Source of the DNA: Rhodospirillaceae bacterium
Lineage (GTDB): Bacteria > Pseudomonadota > Alphaproteobacteria > Rhodospirillales > Magnetovibrionaceae
NCBI GenBank assembly: GCA_029883045.1
Contig: JAOUJU010000059.1
Span: forward strand, 1 to 9,115
DNA: 9,115 nucleotides
Direction of reading: 5' to 3'
Shown here: in pieces, positions 1 to 6,981 of the stretch
How the letters are laid out: each line of letters starts with the position of its first letter
How positions within the stretch are numbered: position 1 is the stretch's first letter
The notes under the pieces: model-generated
Database searches by the model: none
What the model was told of the DNA's origin: nothing
The model's input: only the letters and a program-made list of their open reading frames with translations
Translations under genes and position numbers: made by a program

Positions 1-444
1 TAAAAAATCCAGTTCTGCTGGATGAACAACTCCATCGGCTTTGGCTATATGAAATAGGCCGCCCAAAAGTTCTTCCAATACCGACGGTTCGTGCCTGAAC
101 ATTAATGCTACTTGTTGGGCATACTGTTCAAACCCATCTGACGATTTTTTTGCTTGATCAAATATTTGCCCTACATTTTTTGCTTCGCTCGGGGGTATAT
201 GAAAAAGCTGTTTGAAAGCATCTACTTCATCGCGCGTTACATGGCCATCGGCTTTGGCCATTTTTGCGCTAAGAGCTATCACCGCCAAGGTAAATGCAAC
301 TTCGCGCTGCGAATGATCATTTTCAGGAGTTTTTTCATGCGCCCGATCGAGCGCATGACCAGCCGCCGCACCCAATAACGCGCCCAAAGGCCCGCCTAGG
401 GCAAACCCTGCTGCACCACCAATTAATTTTCCCCAAATAACCAT
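1..444 (-). CDS. DjlA/TerB-like membrane co-chaperone, 3' end cut by window
   Basis: An open frame of 148 codons runs from an ATG at 444 off the left edge. The N-terminus (MVIWGKLIGGAAGFALGG, continuing Gly/Ala-rich to about residue 32) resembles the glycine-rich membrane anchor of DjlA-type proteins. Residues 45-148 look like a TerB-like helical domain, with two similar acidic segments, KADGHVTRDEVDAF (65-78) and KADGVVHPAELDFL (135-148). In this family a J domain that stimulates DnaK usually follows at the C-terminus, in proteins of about 230-250 residues; that part would lie outside the window, so the J domain is inferred. A TerB protein without a J domain is the alternative. The start fits the family, but I see no good Shine-Dalgarno before it. 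The gene is divergent from the secreted orphan at 609. Confidence 0.82.
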   Translation of the reverse strand, partial: MVIWGKLIGGAAGFALGGPLGALLGAAAGHALDRAHEKTPENDHSQREVAFTLAVIALSAKMAKADGHVTRDEVDAFKQLFHIPPSEAKNVGQIFDQAKKSSDGFEQYAQQVALMFRHEPSVLEELLGGLFHIAKADGVVHPAELDFL

Positions 445-453
445 TGAACCAAA

Positions 454-482
454 ATTAAACCTTACCCGAATTAACCAAGCAA
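454..482 (-). promoter_or_regulatory. candidate sigma70-type promoter for the DjlA-like gene
   Basis: Read on the minus strand, TTGCTT (482-477) and TTTAAT (459-454) are separated by exactly 17 bases. The -10 matches TATAAT at 5 of 6 positions; the -35 matches TTGACA only at TTG. The predicted transcript would start around 447, only a few bases before the ATG at 444, implying a leaderless or nearly leaderless mRNA. That agrees with the lack of a visible Shine-Dalgarno, but it is inference from sequence alone. Confidence 0.33.
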
Positions 483-500
483 CAGCTTAGCTTACATATG

Positions 501-516
501 TGTGATGCGCATCACT
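501..516. promoter_or_regulatory. CRP-like binding site 1
   Basis: TGTGA-TGCGCA-TCACT matches the CRP consensus TGTGA-N6-TCACA at 9 of 10 conserved positions, and its core GTGATGCGCATCAC is a perfect 14-base palindrome. It lies in the divergent region between the DjlA-like gene (444, minus) and the secreted orphan (609, plus), centred about 100 bases before the orphan's ATG. It could bind any CRP/FNR-superfamily regulator with CRP-like specificity; which one cannot be told from sequence. Confidence 0.6.
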
Positions 517-536
517 TGTAACATATTGTTTGCAAA

Positions 537-552
537 TGTGATTTTGCTCACT
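537..552. promoter_or_regulatory. CRP-like binding site 2
   Basis: TGTGA-TTTTGC-TCACT is a second match (9 of 10 conserved bases) centred 36 bases downstream of site 1. A TATAAA at 579-584 could be the -10 of the orphan gene at 609; it would place this site about 41-46 bases upstream of the transcription start, the position from which CRP-type activators contact RNA polymerase in class II promoters. No good -35 hexamer is visible, as expected for an activator-dependent promoter. The layout suggests activation of the gene at 609. Confidence 0.55.
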
Positions 553-608
553 TCCAATATGTAAATTATGTAGAAGAATATAAACATAAATTAAACAGGA
601 GAAACCCG

Positions 609-1187
609 ATGAAAGCAAACCGGAATAAATACAGGTCATTTCACCGCCTGATTTCGGCGGTGCTGATTGCCCTTGGTGCGGTGGGGCTTGGTGCGCTTCC
701 TATATCCGCAAGCATCAATGCCGAAGGCGGCCTATCATATAGCAAAAATGCCTTTGCTGACGAAACTAAAAACAAAGGCGTGATGGGCAATGGTGTTCGC
801 CCAACGGCAACTGGGCGGTCACATGCTTCTGTTAATTCAGTTGTTGGGCTTTTGGCAATTTATCAACAAAAATTCAACGACGTTGGCTCATTCGGCAAAA
901 GCAAATATTCAATTTTGAATAATGAAATTGCTGCAATGGAATTGGATTTAAGCAATCCATATCTTGGCGACGAAGAGCGAAAATCAATTGAGGCAAAGAT
1001 AGCCGTGGCCGAAAATGAACTGGCGCTAGTTATGCGCACGCAACAAAAATATAATGATTACGGTGTTACTGGAATAGGTCGCGTGAGCAAAAATATAACC
1101 CAAAAATTTAGCTACATATTGGGAATCGCACCTAGCCGTGAAAATAGCGATATCGACATGATGGAGGCAGGCGGCAAGCCAGATTAA
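609..1187 (+). CDS. secreted or periplasmic protein of unknown function, 192 aa
   Basis: I do not recognise this family. The start at 609 is preceded by AGGAG (597-601) at good spacing. Residues 1-13 are basic (MKANRNKYRSFHR), followed by a hydrophobic stretch at about 14-32, giving a convincing Sec signal peptide. Cleavage could occur after ISA (34) or after the second AFA-like site (50, before DETK). The mature part has a Gly/Ser-rich linker (about 55-78) and then helix-forming sequence rich in Glu, Lys and Ala (about 100-147) that could form a coiled-coil hairpin, plus a second amphipathic stretch near 160-172. It has no Cys and no lipobox. It has its own probable CRP-like controlled promoter and a strong terminator, so it is probably monocistronic. 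Proximity to TolC and an RTX gene permits, but does not show, a role in the envelope or secretion. Confidence 0.8.
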   Translation: MKANRNKYRSFHRLISAVLIALGAVGLGALPISASINAEGGLSYSKNAFADETKNKGVMGNGVRPTATGRSHASVNSVVGLLAIYQQKFNDVGSFGKSKYSILNNEIAAMELDLSNPYLGDEERKSIEAKIAVAENELALVMRTQQKYNDYGVTGIGRVSKNITQKFSYILGIAPSRENSDIDMMEAGGKPD

Positions 1188-1234
1188 TAACCAGAACAAT
1201 AACCAAAAACAAATATTTTCAATTTTTTATGCTT

Positions 1235-1280
1235 AACCGCTTGTGACCGCTTGTGACCAATGTGTCGCAAGCGGTTTTTT
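1235..1280 (+). terminator. intrinsic terminator of the secreted orphan gene
   Basis: The arm ACCGCTTGTGAC (1246-1257) pairs with GTCGCAAGCGGT (1264-1275) as a 12-base-pair stem with one G-T wobble and a six-base loop, followed by a run of T (1275-1280). The first ten bases of the left arm, ACCGCTTGTG, are tandemly duplicated (1236-1245 and 1246-1255). The upstream copy can also pair with the right arm (AACCGCTTG 1235-1243 with CAAGCGGTT 1268-1276), giving an alternative stem. It lies 48 bases after the stop at 1187. Confidence 0.88.
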
Positions 1281-1493
1281 AACCCCTAATTGCTGCTTTT
1301 CATTATTATTTATAGAAACTATTTTGTCTTATTTATGGCTAAATTCGTGGGGTTTTGTGGTTTTTTTTGATAATCTGATTTAGGCATAAATTGTTGTTTA
1401 AGCAAAGGTGTGCTAAAAAATTGCCAATTAGGCCAATTAAGATGGCGGTAATTGGACCAGCAATTAAAGTGATTAAAAACGAGAATATTGAAA
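1281..1493. other. non-coding region upstream of TolC, with CCAATTA repeats
   Basis: This AT-rich gap contains no convincing gene. CCAATTA occurs at 1424-1430 and 1433-1439, and its inverse TAATTGG at 1449-1455, so a 7-base inverted repeat with a nine-base spacer sits about 40-70 bases before the TolC start. It may be an operator or a leader hairpin. I could not identify -35/-10 hexamers with confidence. A 24-codon frame starting at 1442 and overlapping the TolC start lacks a ribosome binding site and was not called. Confidence 0.4.
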
Positions 1494-2870
1494 ATGGATC
1501 GCAAAATTTCGTTTAACCACAGCGCACGCAACGGTGGAAAAATCCATGACAGTGCATCTACGTTGGCATATTCGCTATCATTGCTGACGGTTATTTTTGC
1601 GATAAACGCATTTCCTGTTCAATCACAGGCCAAAACCTTGGAATCAGAACTAGCGACCTTACTTACAGCGCACCCTAAAATAAAACAGGCAGAAGCTTCC
1701 CTTGAATCCGGTGTTGCCGGTGTGGACCGGGCGCGTGCCAGATATTTTCCTACGGTAAATATTTCTGGTGATGTTGGGCCACATATAATTGATAGCCCAT
1801 CGGAACGTAAAAATAATACCAACGGTGACCCGTGGAGCCGCCCACGGCAAACAGCTACCGCAAAAATTACCCAAAATATTTTTGACGGTGGAATGACAAG
1901 TTCGCTTGTACGAACAGCTGAGATAAATCGCGAAATTGCCGAGATTTCACTTGAGGGCACACGACAAAATACAATGTTTGAGGCAATAAAATCATACATT
2001 GATGTATTGCGTCAGCGCCGCTTGGTGGAAATGGCATTTGAAAATGAACGCACAATCCAACAGCAACTTAACCTAGAAGATGAACGTGTCAGGCGCGGTT
2101 CTGGCGTTACTGTTGATGTATTGCAAGCCAAGTCACGCTTACAAATTGCTAGGGAACGACGTGTCGGATACGAAGGTGGACTTGAACATTCCATTAGTCG
2201 CTACGTTCAGGTATTTGATCATGCCCCAGATATTGCCACTATGGTTGACCCATCACCGCCAGCCGAGGTTATTCCCAGTAACCGTGATAGAGCCATTGAA
2301 ATTGCATTGCTTGAAAACCCAGCCCTAATAAACAGTGCAACTTCGGTTGAATCTGCGCGTGAAAAAAGAAACCAAGCATCGCCTGGATTGCTTCCGGTTA
2401 TTGATGTGGTGGGGTCTGCGAATTATGAAAAGGATAATCAGGCAACACTGGGCATCAGGCGCGATTATTCTGTTGTGGTGAAGGCCAACTGGGATATTTT
2501 TTCAGGGTTTTCATCCAAGGCTGCATCTAATATGAGCAACTTTGATTATCAAGCCAGCATGGAAAACTACGATTACACTACACGAAAAGTAATAGAGCAG
2601 GTCTCCCTTTCGTGGCAATCGCTTCTTACGGCGGGGGAACGAAAAAATCTTCTCGGAAATGCAGTTAATATTGCATCTGAAGTAGCTTCTTCCAGAAAGA
2701 AACTTCGTGAGGCCGGTAAGGAAACCATAATTAATGTTCTTGATGCAGAAAACGAAGTTAACAATGCCCAAATAAATTATACTTCTTCTGCCTATGATGA
2801 ACGTGTAGCTATTTATCAGCTTTTGCTATCAATGGGCAGGCTAAATCCAGAATATCTAGTTTTGCAATAA
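1494..2870 (+). CDS. TolC-family outer-membrane channel, type I secretion type
   Basis: This protein should form the trimeric outer-membrane and periplasmic duct of a trans-envelope exporter. From the ATG at 1494 it is 458 residues, the usual TolC size. A TTG two codons earlier (1488) is possible, but a weak GAG at 1481-1483 is better spaced from the ATG. A signal peptide ends near VQSQA (about residue 46). The two-fold OEP repeat is visible: TAHPKIKQAEASLES with a later ENPALINSATSVESA, and ITQNIFDGG with WDIFSGF. The periplasmic hairpin tips align with E. coli TolC: RRGSGVTVDVL (about 200-209) and EAGKETIINVL (about 406-416). The first tip with the following QAKSRL and RYVQVF resembles LapE/AggA-type type I secretion channels. 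It is convergent with the ABC exporter operon, 14 bases away, and near an RTX gene, so it may serve either system. Confidence 0.92.
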   Translation: MDRKISFNHSARNGGKIHDSASTLAYSLSLLTVIFAINAFPVQSQAKTLESELATLLTAHPKIKQAEASLESGVAGVDRARARYFPTVNISGDVGPHIIDSPSERKNNTNGDPWSRPRQTATAKITQNIFDGGMTSSLVRTAEINREIAEISLEGTRQNTMFEAIKSYIDVLRQRRLVEMAFENERTIQQQLNLEDERVRRGSGVTVDVLQAKSRLQIARERRVGYEGGLEHSISRYVQVFDHAPDIATMVDPSPPAEVIPSNRDRAIEIALLENPALINSATSVESAREKRNQASPGLLPVIDVVGSANYEKDNQATLGIRRDYSVVVKANWDIFSGFSSKAASNMSNFDYQASMENYDYTTRKVIEQVSLSWQSLLTAGERKNLLGNAVNIASEVASSRKKLREAGKETIINVLDAENEVNNAQINYTSSAYDERVAIYQLLLSMGRLNPEYLVLQ

Positions 2871-2878
2871 TTATTGAC

Positions 2879-2904
2879 CATATTTCAATCATCGCTGAAA
2901 TATG
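2879..2904. other. stem-loop at the convergent gene junction
   Basis: CATATTTCA (2879-2887) and TGAAATATG (2896-2904) form a perfect 9-base-pair stem with an eight-base loop, overlapping the stop codon of the HbpS-like gene and starting 8 bases after the TolC stop. No T-run follows on either strand, so it is not a canonical intrinsic terminator. It may still separate or protect the converging transcript ends. Confidence 0.35.
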
Positions 2905-3304
2905 CGATTGCAGCCTCGGCACATTCAATATCCTGCTCAGGTGTTCCGCCGGAAATTCCAACAGCCCCGACTATCGTGCCATCGTCTTCAACTGGTATGC
3001 CGCCGCCAACAGTTGAAAAATTTCCATCTAACGCACTTTGGATTCCGTTAGTAAGATTACCCGGCACCGCGTGATCATTATAATGCGCAGTTGATTTGCG
3101 CGATACTGCCGCGCTACGGGCTTTGTCCTGCGAAAGGCTAACGCTTAGTATTTTTCCGCCATCCATACGATGAAAAGCGATAAGGTTTCCGCTTTCATCA
3201 ACAATGGCAATACACATAGGAACGCCGATGATATTTGCGTGCTCGGTCGCCCCCTCAATAAGCACTTGGGCGTTTTCAAGCGAAAGTCTTTCGATGGAAA
3301 GCAT
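2885..3304 (-). CDS. GlcG/HbpS-family (haem-binding type) protein, 139 aa
   Basis: The sequence fits the GlcG/HbpS family: N-terminal helix (LSLENAQVLIEGATEHA), then strand PMCIAIVDESGNLIAFHRMDG, the helix SQDKARSAAVSRKST, and the Gly-rich segment STVGGGIPV followed by GAVGISGGTPEQD and a C-terminal helix IECAEAAIAYF. Length is normal for a single-domain member and no signal peptide is visible, so it is probably cytoplasmic. Members include the haem-binding HbpS of Streptomyces, GlcG of glycolate operons and the PduO C-terminal domain; many have no proven ligand. The start at 3304 has AAAGGGGT (3313-3320) eight bases upstream. It is last in the exporter operon, 59 bases after the adaptor, with no terminator visible between them. 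Haem or another tetrapyrrole is a reasonable but unproven ligand. Confidence 0.87.
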   Translation of the reverse strand: MLSIERLSLENAQVLIEGATEHANIIGVPMCIAIVDESGNLIAFHRMDGGKILSVSLSQDKARSAAVSRKSTAHYNDHAVPGNLTNGIQSALDGNFSTVGGGIPVEDDGTIVGAVGISGGTPEQDIECAEAAIAYFSDD

Positions 3305-3363
3305 TTATTCAAACCCCTTTTCTATTGTGCAAGGAATTATCTATACACAAGAAATATTAAAAA

Positions 3364-4590
3364 TCACTTGCCTCGTGGGGATACCCTTATGCCATCCTTT
3401 ACCTTATCGCCCGGGTGGACAATTACCATTTCACCTGAGGTAAGGCCGGAAACGGCCTCTGCAACCACGTTATTTATGTGGCCGATGCTTACTTTTTGTA
3501 ACCGCGCCGTGCCATTATCGTTTACGTAAACCGCCCACTCATTACCCGTTCTGAAAAGCGCCGATACCGGAACGCGCACAACATCTGCGCCTTTCCATTC
3601 TAAAATTGATGCCTCAACCCTAAATCCATGCCCAAGCCCCACTGGAAGTTTTGTGCCCTGTAAAAAATCAATTACCACGTCTATTCGCTGTTCTTCGATA
3701 CCCAATACCGAAACTTTGGTGTAGCCATAAGGCTCAATCATGCGCACTGTTCCAACTAGGCTCTCTCCACCCCAATTTTCAATTTTAACTTCTGCTCCTT
3801 CGCGTATGCGAATAGCATCAACAGTTAACAAATCAACGACAACCTCAATTTCTTCTGGGTTGCCAACTTCTAATAACGGTGTTCCCGCAGCAACAACGCC
3901 TGCGCTTTCTTGCAATACTCTAAGAACAGTTCCGTTAATTGGTGATTTTATTTCTATGCAACAATCACCATTACCGCGATGTCTTGCATTTGGTGAAATC
4001 AGTCGGGCGTTTGCGGTTTGCAGTTCGTGGCTTCTGACCTTGTAAGTTGCCTCAGCGCTTTTTACCAATGCTGTTTGGGTCTCCCAATCAAGCTCGGATT
4101 TTTCAAGTGCGCGTTTTGAAATTGTTCCATCGTTCGCAAGTTGGCGCGATCGATCCAGCTCTCCTTTAAAAAATTTTAATTGTGCGCGGGCTTGATCAAG
4201 TGCGGCAGCAGCCTGCGATTGGGCATCTACGGCTGCTTCAACCGCTGCCTCCGCCTCGGCACGCGAACGTGCGTCAAGAAATGTAGGCTCGGCAGGTTCA
4301 ATTACAGATAACACCGTTACCCCAGAAACAACTTTATCTCCGGCGTCAGTTTCAATCCGCAACACCCGACCGGAAACCGGAGCAGATATCTGATACACAT
4401 CCTTGACCCGGGTCCGACCATTTGCTTCTACGTATATTTTAATTTCACCTTTGGTAATTTTTTCAACATCTACCAAAATAGCGGCCGGCCAAAAAGCCCA
4501 GACAAGAAACAGCCCAAGCAACGCCGCTGCCCCACCCCATACCATGCGACGCTTGGCATACGATATGCTTTGTTGATGATTGTCTGCCAT
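3364..4590 (-). CDS. HlyD/MacA-like periplasmic adaptor of the ABC exporter
   Basis: This is a membrane-fusion protein that should bridge the inner-membrane permease and a TolC channel. In the 408-residue form it has one N-terminal membrane helix (about 17-34), a split lipoyl domain (SAPVSGRVLRIETDAGDKV near 69-87 and SPINGTVLRVLQESAGVV near 216-233), an Ala/Glu-rich alpha-hairpin between them (about 103-200), then beta-barrel and membrane-proximal domains. At the hairpin tip, RSRQLANDGTIS fits R-x3-L-x6-S exactly, the motif AcrA and MacA use to dock on TolC. An adjacent Cys pair (about 210-211) precedes the second lipoyl half. I chose the ATG at 4590 because GGAG (4603-4600) lies nine bases upstream. 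An ATG at 4605 overlaps the permease stop as TAATG and would add five residues, so translation is probably coupled. Confidence 0.93.
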   Translation of the reverse strand: MADNHQQSISYAKRRMVWGGAAALLGLFLVWAFWPAAILVDVEKITKGEIKIYVEANGRTRVKDVYQISAPVSGRVLRIETDAGDKVVSGVTVLSVIEPAEPTFLDARSRAEAEAAVEAAVDAQSQAAAALDQARAQLKFFKGELDRSRQLANDGTISKRALEKSELDWETQTALVKSAEATYKVRSHELQTANARLISPNARHRGNGDCCIEIKSPINGTVLRVLQESAGVVAAGTPLLEVGNPEEIEVVVDLLTVDAIRIREGAEVKIENWGGESLVGTVRMIEPYGYTKVSVLGIEEQRIDVVIDFLQGTKLPVGLGHGFRVEASILEWKGADVVRVPVSALFRTGNEWAVYVNDNGTARLQKVSIGHINNVVAEAVSGLTSGEMVIVHPGDKVKDGIRVSPRGK

Positions 4591-4604
4591 TTTATTTAAC
4601 TCCA

Positions 4605-6971
4605 TTACTCACGCGTTTTTAGTGCCTCGATAAGGTCAAGATTGATTATTTGCCTATGGGTCACAATTGCCGTGGCGACACCTGCTGTTATCACTACTAA
4701 AATTGCTTTTGCAAAAGTAGCACTGCTTACAATCAGCGGCATTCGATATAGATCGGTATCCAATGATGATGCCCAAATCCATGCTAGGCCATAACCCAAT
4801 AACGAACCAATCGGCAAAGCAACGGCCATAAGAACGGCAAGTTCGCCCAACAGTATGTATGAAGCCTCGCCACGGGTGAACCCTAAAACCCTTAGACTAG
4901 CTAATTCCCGCGCCCTTTCTGACAACGAAATCCTAGCAGCATTGTAAACAACGCCCACGGCAATGACCGATGCAAAAATAGTATTAAAAAAAATCATTAT
5001 GTTTAGATTTTTTTCCATTGTATCACGAAACGCCTGTATCATTGTTTCCTTTACCGCAACTTGGGCTACACTTGGGATATTTTTCAGAGCTGAATAAAAT
5101 TCAGGTTCATACTTTTTATCCATCTTTACATAGGCACCTGAAATATTATTGCTTTCCTTTAGCGCGCGATTAATGGATCTAATATCCATGTAAGCCGCAC
5201 TATCAATTAGTGTTTCTGTTACCATAACAACCGCTAAATTAAGGGTTGGTTTTTCACCTTCTTGAATCTCTGCGGTTATAATATCCCCAAGTCCAACATC
5301 AAGCATTTCTGATAATTTTTTCGATAAAACTATTCCTTCCTTGGGAAGGGTTGCTGTATTCATCTTTTCGTCAAGGACACGGTTAAGTCTTCCCCCGGGC
5401 GCCGTTGCCTTTATGGACATACGTCGTTCATTTGATTTAAACTTTAATATTACCGGAACATATCTAAATGGTTCCGCAGCCATAACGCCGGGTAACGATT
5501 TTATATTTTCCAGTATATCAACAGATTTAACATCAATAAACGTGACCGAAGCGTCTTGTCTTTCGATTACCGTAAACTGGGTATCAATCATATAGTCCAT
5601 GGCATCTTGAAAAAACAATACCGAGACCATAACGCACACCCCAAAACCTATACCAAAGCTGGTCAGGACTGAGCGCAATGGCCAGCGTAATATGTGGCGA
5701 ACTATCATCCGGGTTGGGCCAAGCGCGCCTTTAATCAGGCTTTCGCTTTTGCCCCGTCTATATACGGTTGGTGGCTGCGGAACCATGGCTTGGGCGGGCG
5801 ATAACCGGGCTGCCCTTCTAACCGCACTGATAGTTCCCAAAAAAGCGGCAAGATAGCTAAGGCCTGCAGCAATTATGTAAACAGAAAAATCAAAGCTAAA
5901 AAAAAGAAATGGAAAATGAAAAAATTCACCATACAAAGAGGCCAACCCTAAGCCCATCCAGGTTCCTGCACCACAGCCAATAATTACCCCTAGTGTGGTT
6001 ATTGCCATTACAAACTTAATATAATGAGCCGCCACCTGAAAAGATGAATAGCCAAATGCCTTAAGCAAACCAATTTCACCGCGCTCTAGTTCAATCCACC
6101 GCGAAATCACTGTGTTCAATAAATAAATTGCAACAGCAAAAAATATTGGTGGCCCAATACGGCCCATGGTTTTTAATTGATCCATCTCACCTTTGAGAAA
6201 CCAATCAGAAATTTGCCTGTCACGACCAACTGCACCAATGCCACCATAGGGGTCAAGTACTGCATCAATTTTAGATATTACGTCATTTACCTGTGCGCCG
6301 GGATCAATCTTGACCACCGCATCATTAAACACCCCTTCCATGTTAAAAATGGCTGAAAGTGATGGACGCGACATCCACATTATTGCAAAACGCTTATCGT
6401 CAGGAAACATTGCGCCCGGAGGAAGGGTGTAGATAAATTCTGGTGAAAGCACTATTCCAGCGATTTTAAATTTACGTTTTTTTCCATTTATTAAGGCATT
6501 TATGCTTCCGCCCGGGTGAAGGTTATGCGCATTGGCAAATGCTTCAGCCACCAGCACATCTTCTGTGCGGTTAGGGGAAAACCAGTTACCGGAAACAAGG
6601 TGTAGTCGGTTTATTGATGGGTGCCCCGATTGCGGATATGAAATTATTCTTTTTTGTGCTGGCTCCAATAGGCCCGGCATATCAAGTGTTGCCATTTTTG
6701 AAATCCGGCTTTCGGCTGTGCGCACACCGGGAATTGATTTGATTTGCCCTATAACGCCTTCCGGTGCCCGCTTAAGGTTGGCAAAAACATCTCCAAAGGC
6801 ATAACGTTCGTAATAGGCATCACGGGTTTCGGTTAGCGAACGAAGCATTCCCTCGCTCATTACATACATTCCCACACCCGCACCAACTACCATTGCAATG
6901 GCTAACGCCTGCGCCCACATGCGTGCCAAATCTCGCATCAATTTTCTATCCAGCGGTTTTAAATAGTTCAT
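4605..6971 (-). CDS. ABC transporter permease with two FtsX modules (type VII, MacB-like)
   Basis: This is the inner-membrane part of the exporter, about 788 residues. Each half has one membrane helix, a large periplasmic domain, and a three-helix FtsX domain: helices at about 21-41, 275-291, 318-343 and 363-383, then 436-455, 656-677, 707-733 and 752-772. Cytoplasmic coupling segments are visible in both halves (ELERGEIGLLKAFGYS about 294-309; SERARELASLRVLGFT about 684-699). The eight-helix single chain thus resembles a fused MacB-type dimer without the ATPase. YbbP of E. coli is a similarly sized permease. I chose the start at 6971 (MNYLKPLDRK) because GGTGA (6986-6982) is ten bases upstream and the N-terminus fits the family; ATG 6977 is possible. 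The gap to the ATPase gene is ten bases. Longer upstream starts would overlap the ATPase gene. Confidence 0.92.
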   Translation of the reverse strand: MNYLKPLDRKLMRDLARMWAQALAIAMVVGAGVGMYVMSEGMLRSLTETRDAYYERYAFGDVFANLKRAPEGVIGQIKSIPGVRTAESRISKMATLDMPGLLEPAQKRIISYPQSGHPSINRLHLVSGNWFSPNRTEDVLVAEAFANAHNLHPGGSINALINGKKRKFKIAGIVLSPEFIYTLPPGAMFPDDKRFAIMWMSRPSLSAIFNMEGVFNDAVVKIDPGAQVNDVISKIDAVLDPYGGIGAVGRDRQISDWFLKGEMDQLKTMGRIGPPIFFAVAIYLLNTVISRWIELERGEIGLLKAFGYSSFQVAAHYIKFVMAITTLGVIIGCGAGTWMGLGLASLYGEFFHFPFLFFSFDFSVYIIAAGLSYLAAFLGTISAVRRAARLSPAQAMVPQPPTVYRRGKSESLIKGALGPTRMIVRHILRWPLRSVLTSFGIGFGVCVMVSVLFFQDAMDYMIDTQFTVIERQDASVTFIDVKSVDILENIKSLPGVMAAEPFRYVPVILKFKSNERRMSIKATAPGGRLNRVLDEKMNTATLPKEGIVLSKKLSEMLDVGLGDIITAEIQEGEKPTLNLAVVMVTETLIDSAAYMDIRSINRALKESNNISGAYVKMDKKYEPEFYSALKNIPSVAQVAVKETMIQAFRDTMEKNLNIMIFFNTIFASVIAVGVVYNAARISLSERARELASLRVLGFTRGEASYILLGELAVLMAVALPIGSLLGYGLAWIWASSLDTDLYRMPLIVSSATFAKAILVVITAGVATAIVTHRQIINLDLIEALKTRE

Positions 6972-6981
6972 AAACATAAAA

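Noticed and set aside
154..378. Plus-strand 74-codon frame
   Set aside because: It lies opposite the DjlA-like coding sequence, has no family likeness, and the minus-strand frame is clearly the real gene.
1442..1516. 24-codon frame (MAVIGPAIKV...) as a leader peptide for TolC
   Set aside because: No ribosome binding site before its ATG, and no terminator/antiterminator structure or regulatory codon run that would support attenuation.
1319..1531. Minus-strand 70-codon frame overlapping the TolC start
   Set aside because: Low-complexity, AT-driven composition, no ribosome binding site, and overlap with a well-supported gene on the other strand.
2865..2876. Perfect palindrome CAATAATTATTG across the TolC stop codon
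   Set aside because: No loop, all A/T in the centre, and no T-run; likely chance in AT-rich sequence.
3325..3351. TTGTG/CACAA inverted repeat between adaptor and HbpS-like gene as a terminator
   Set aside because: Five-base arms with a long spacer and no following T-run; too weak to split the operon.
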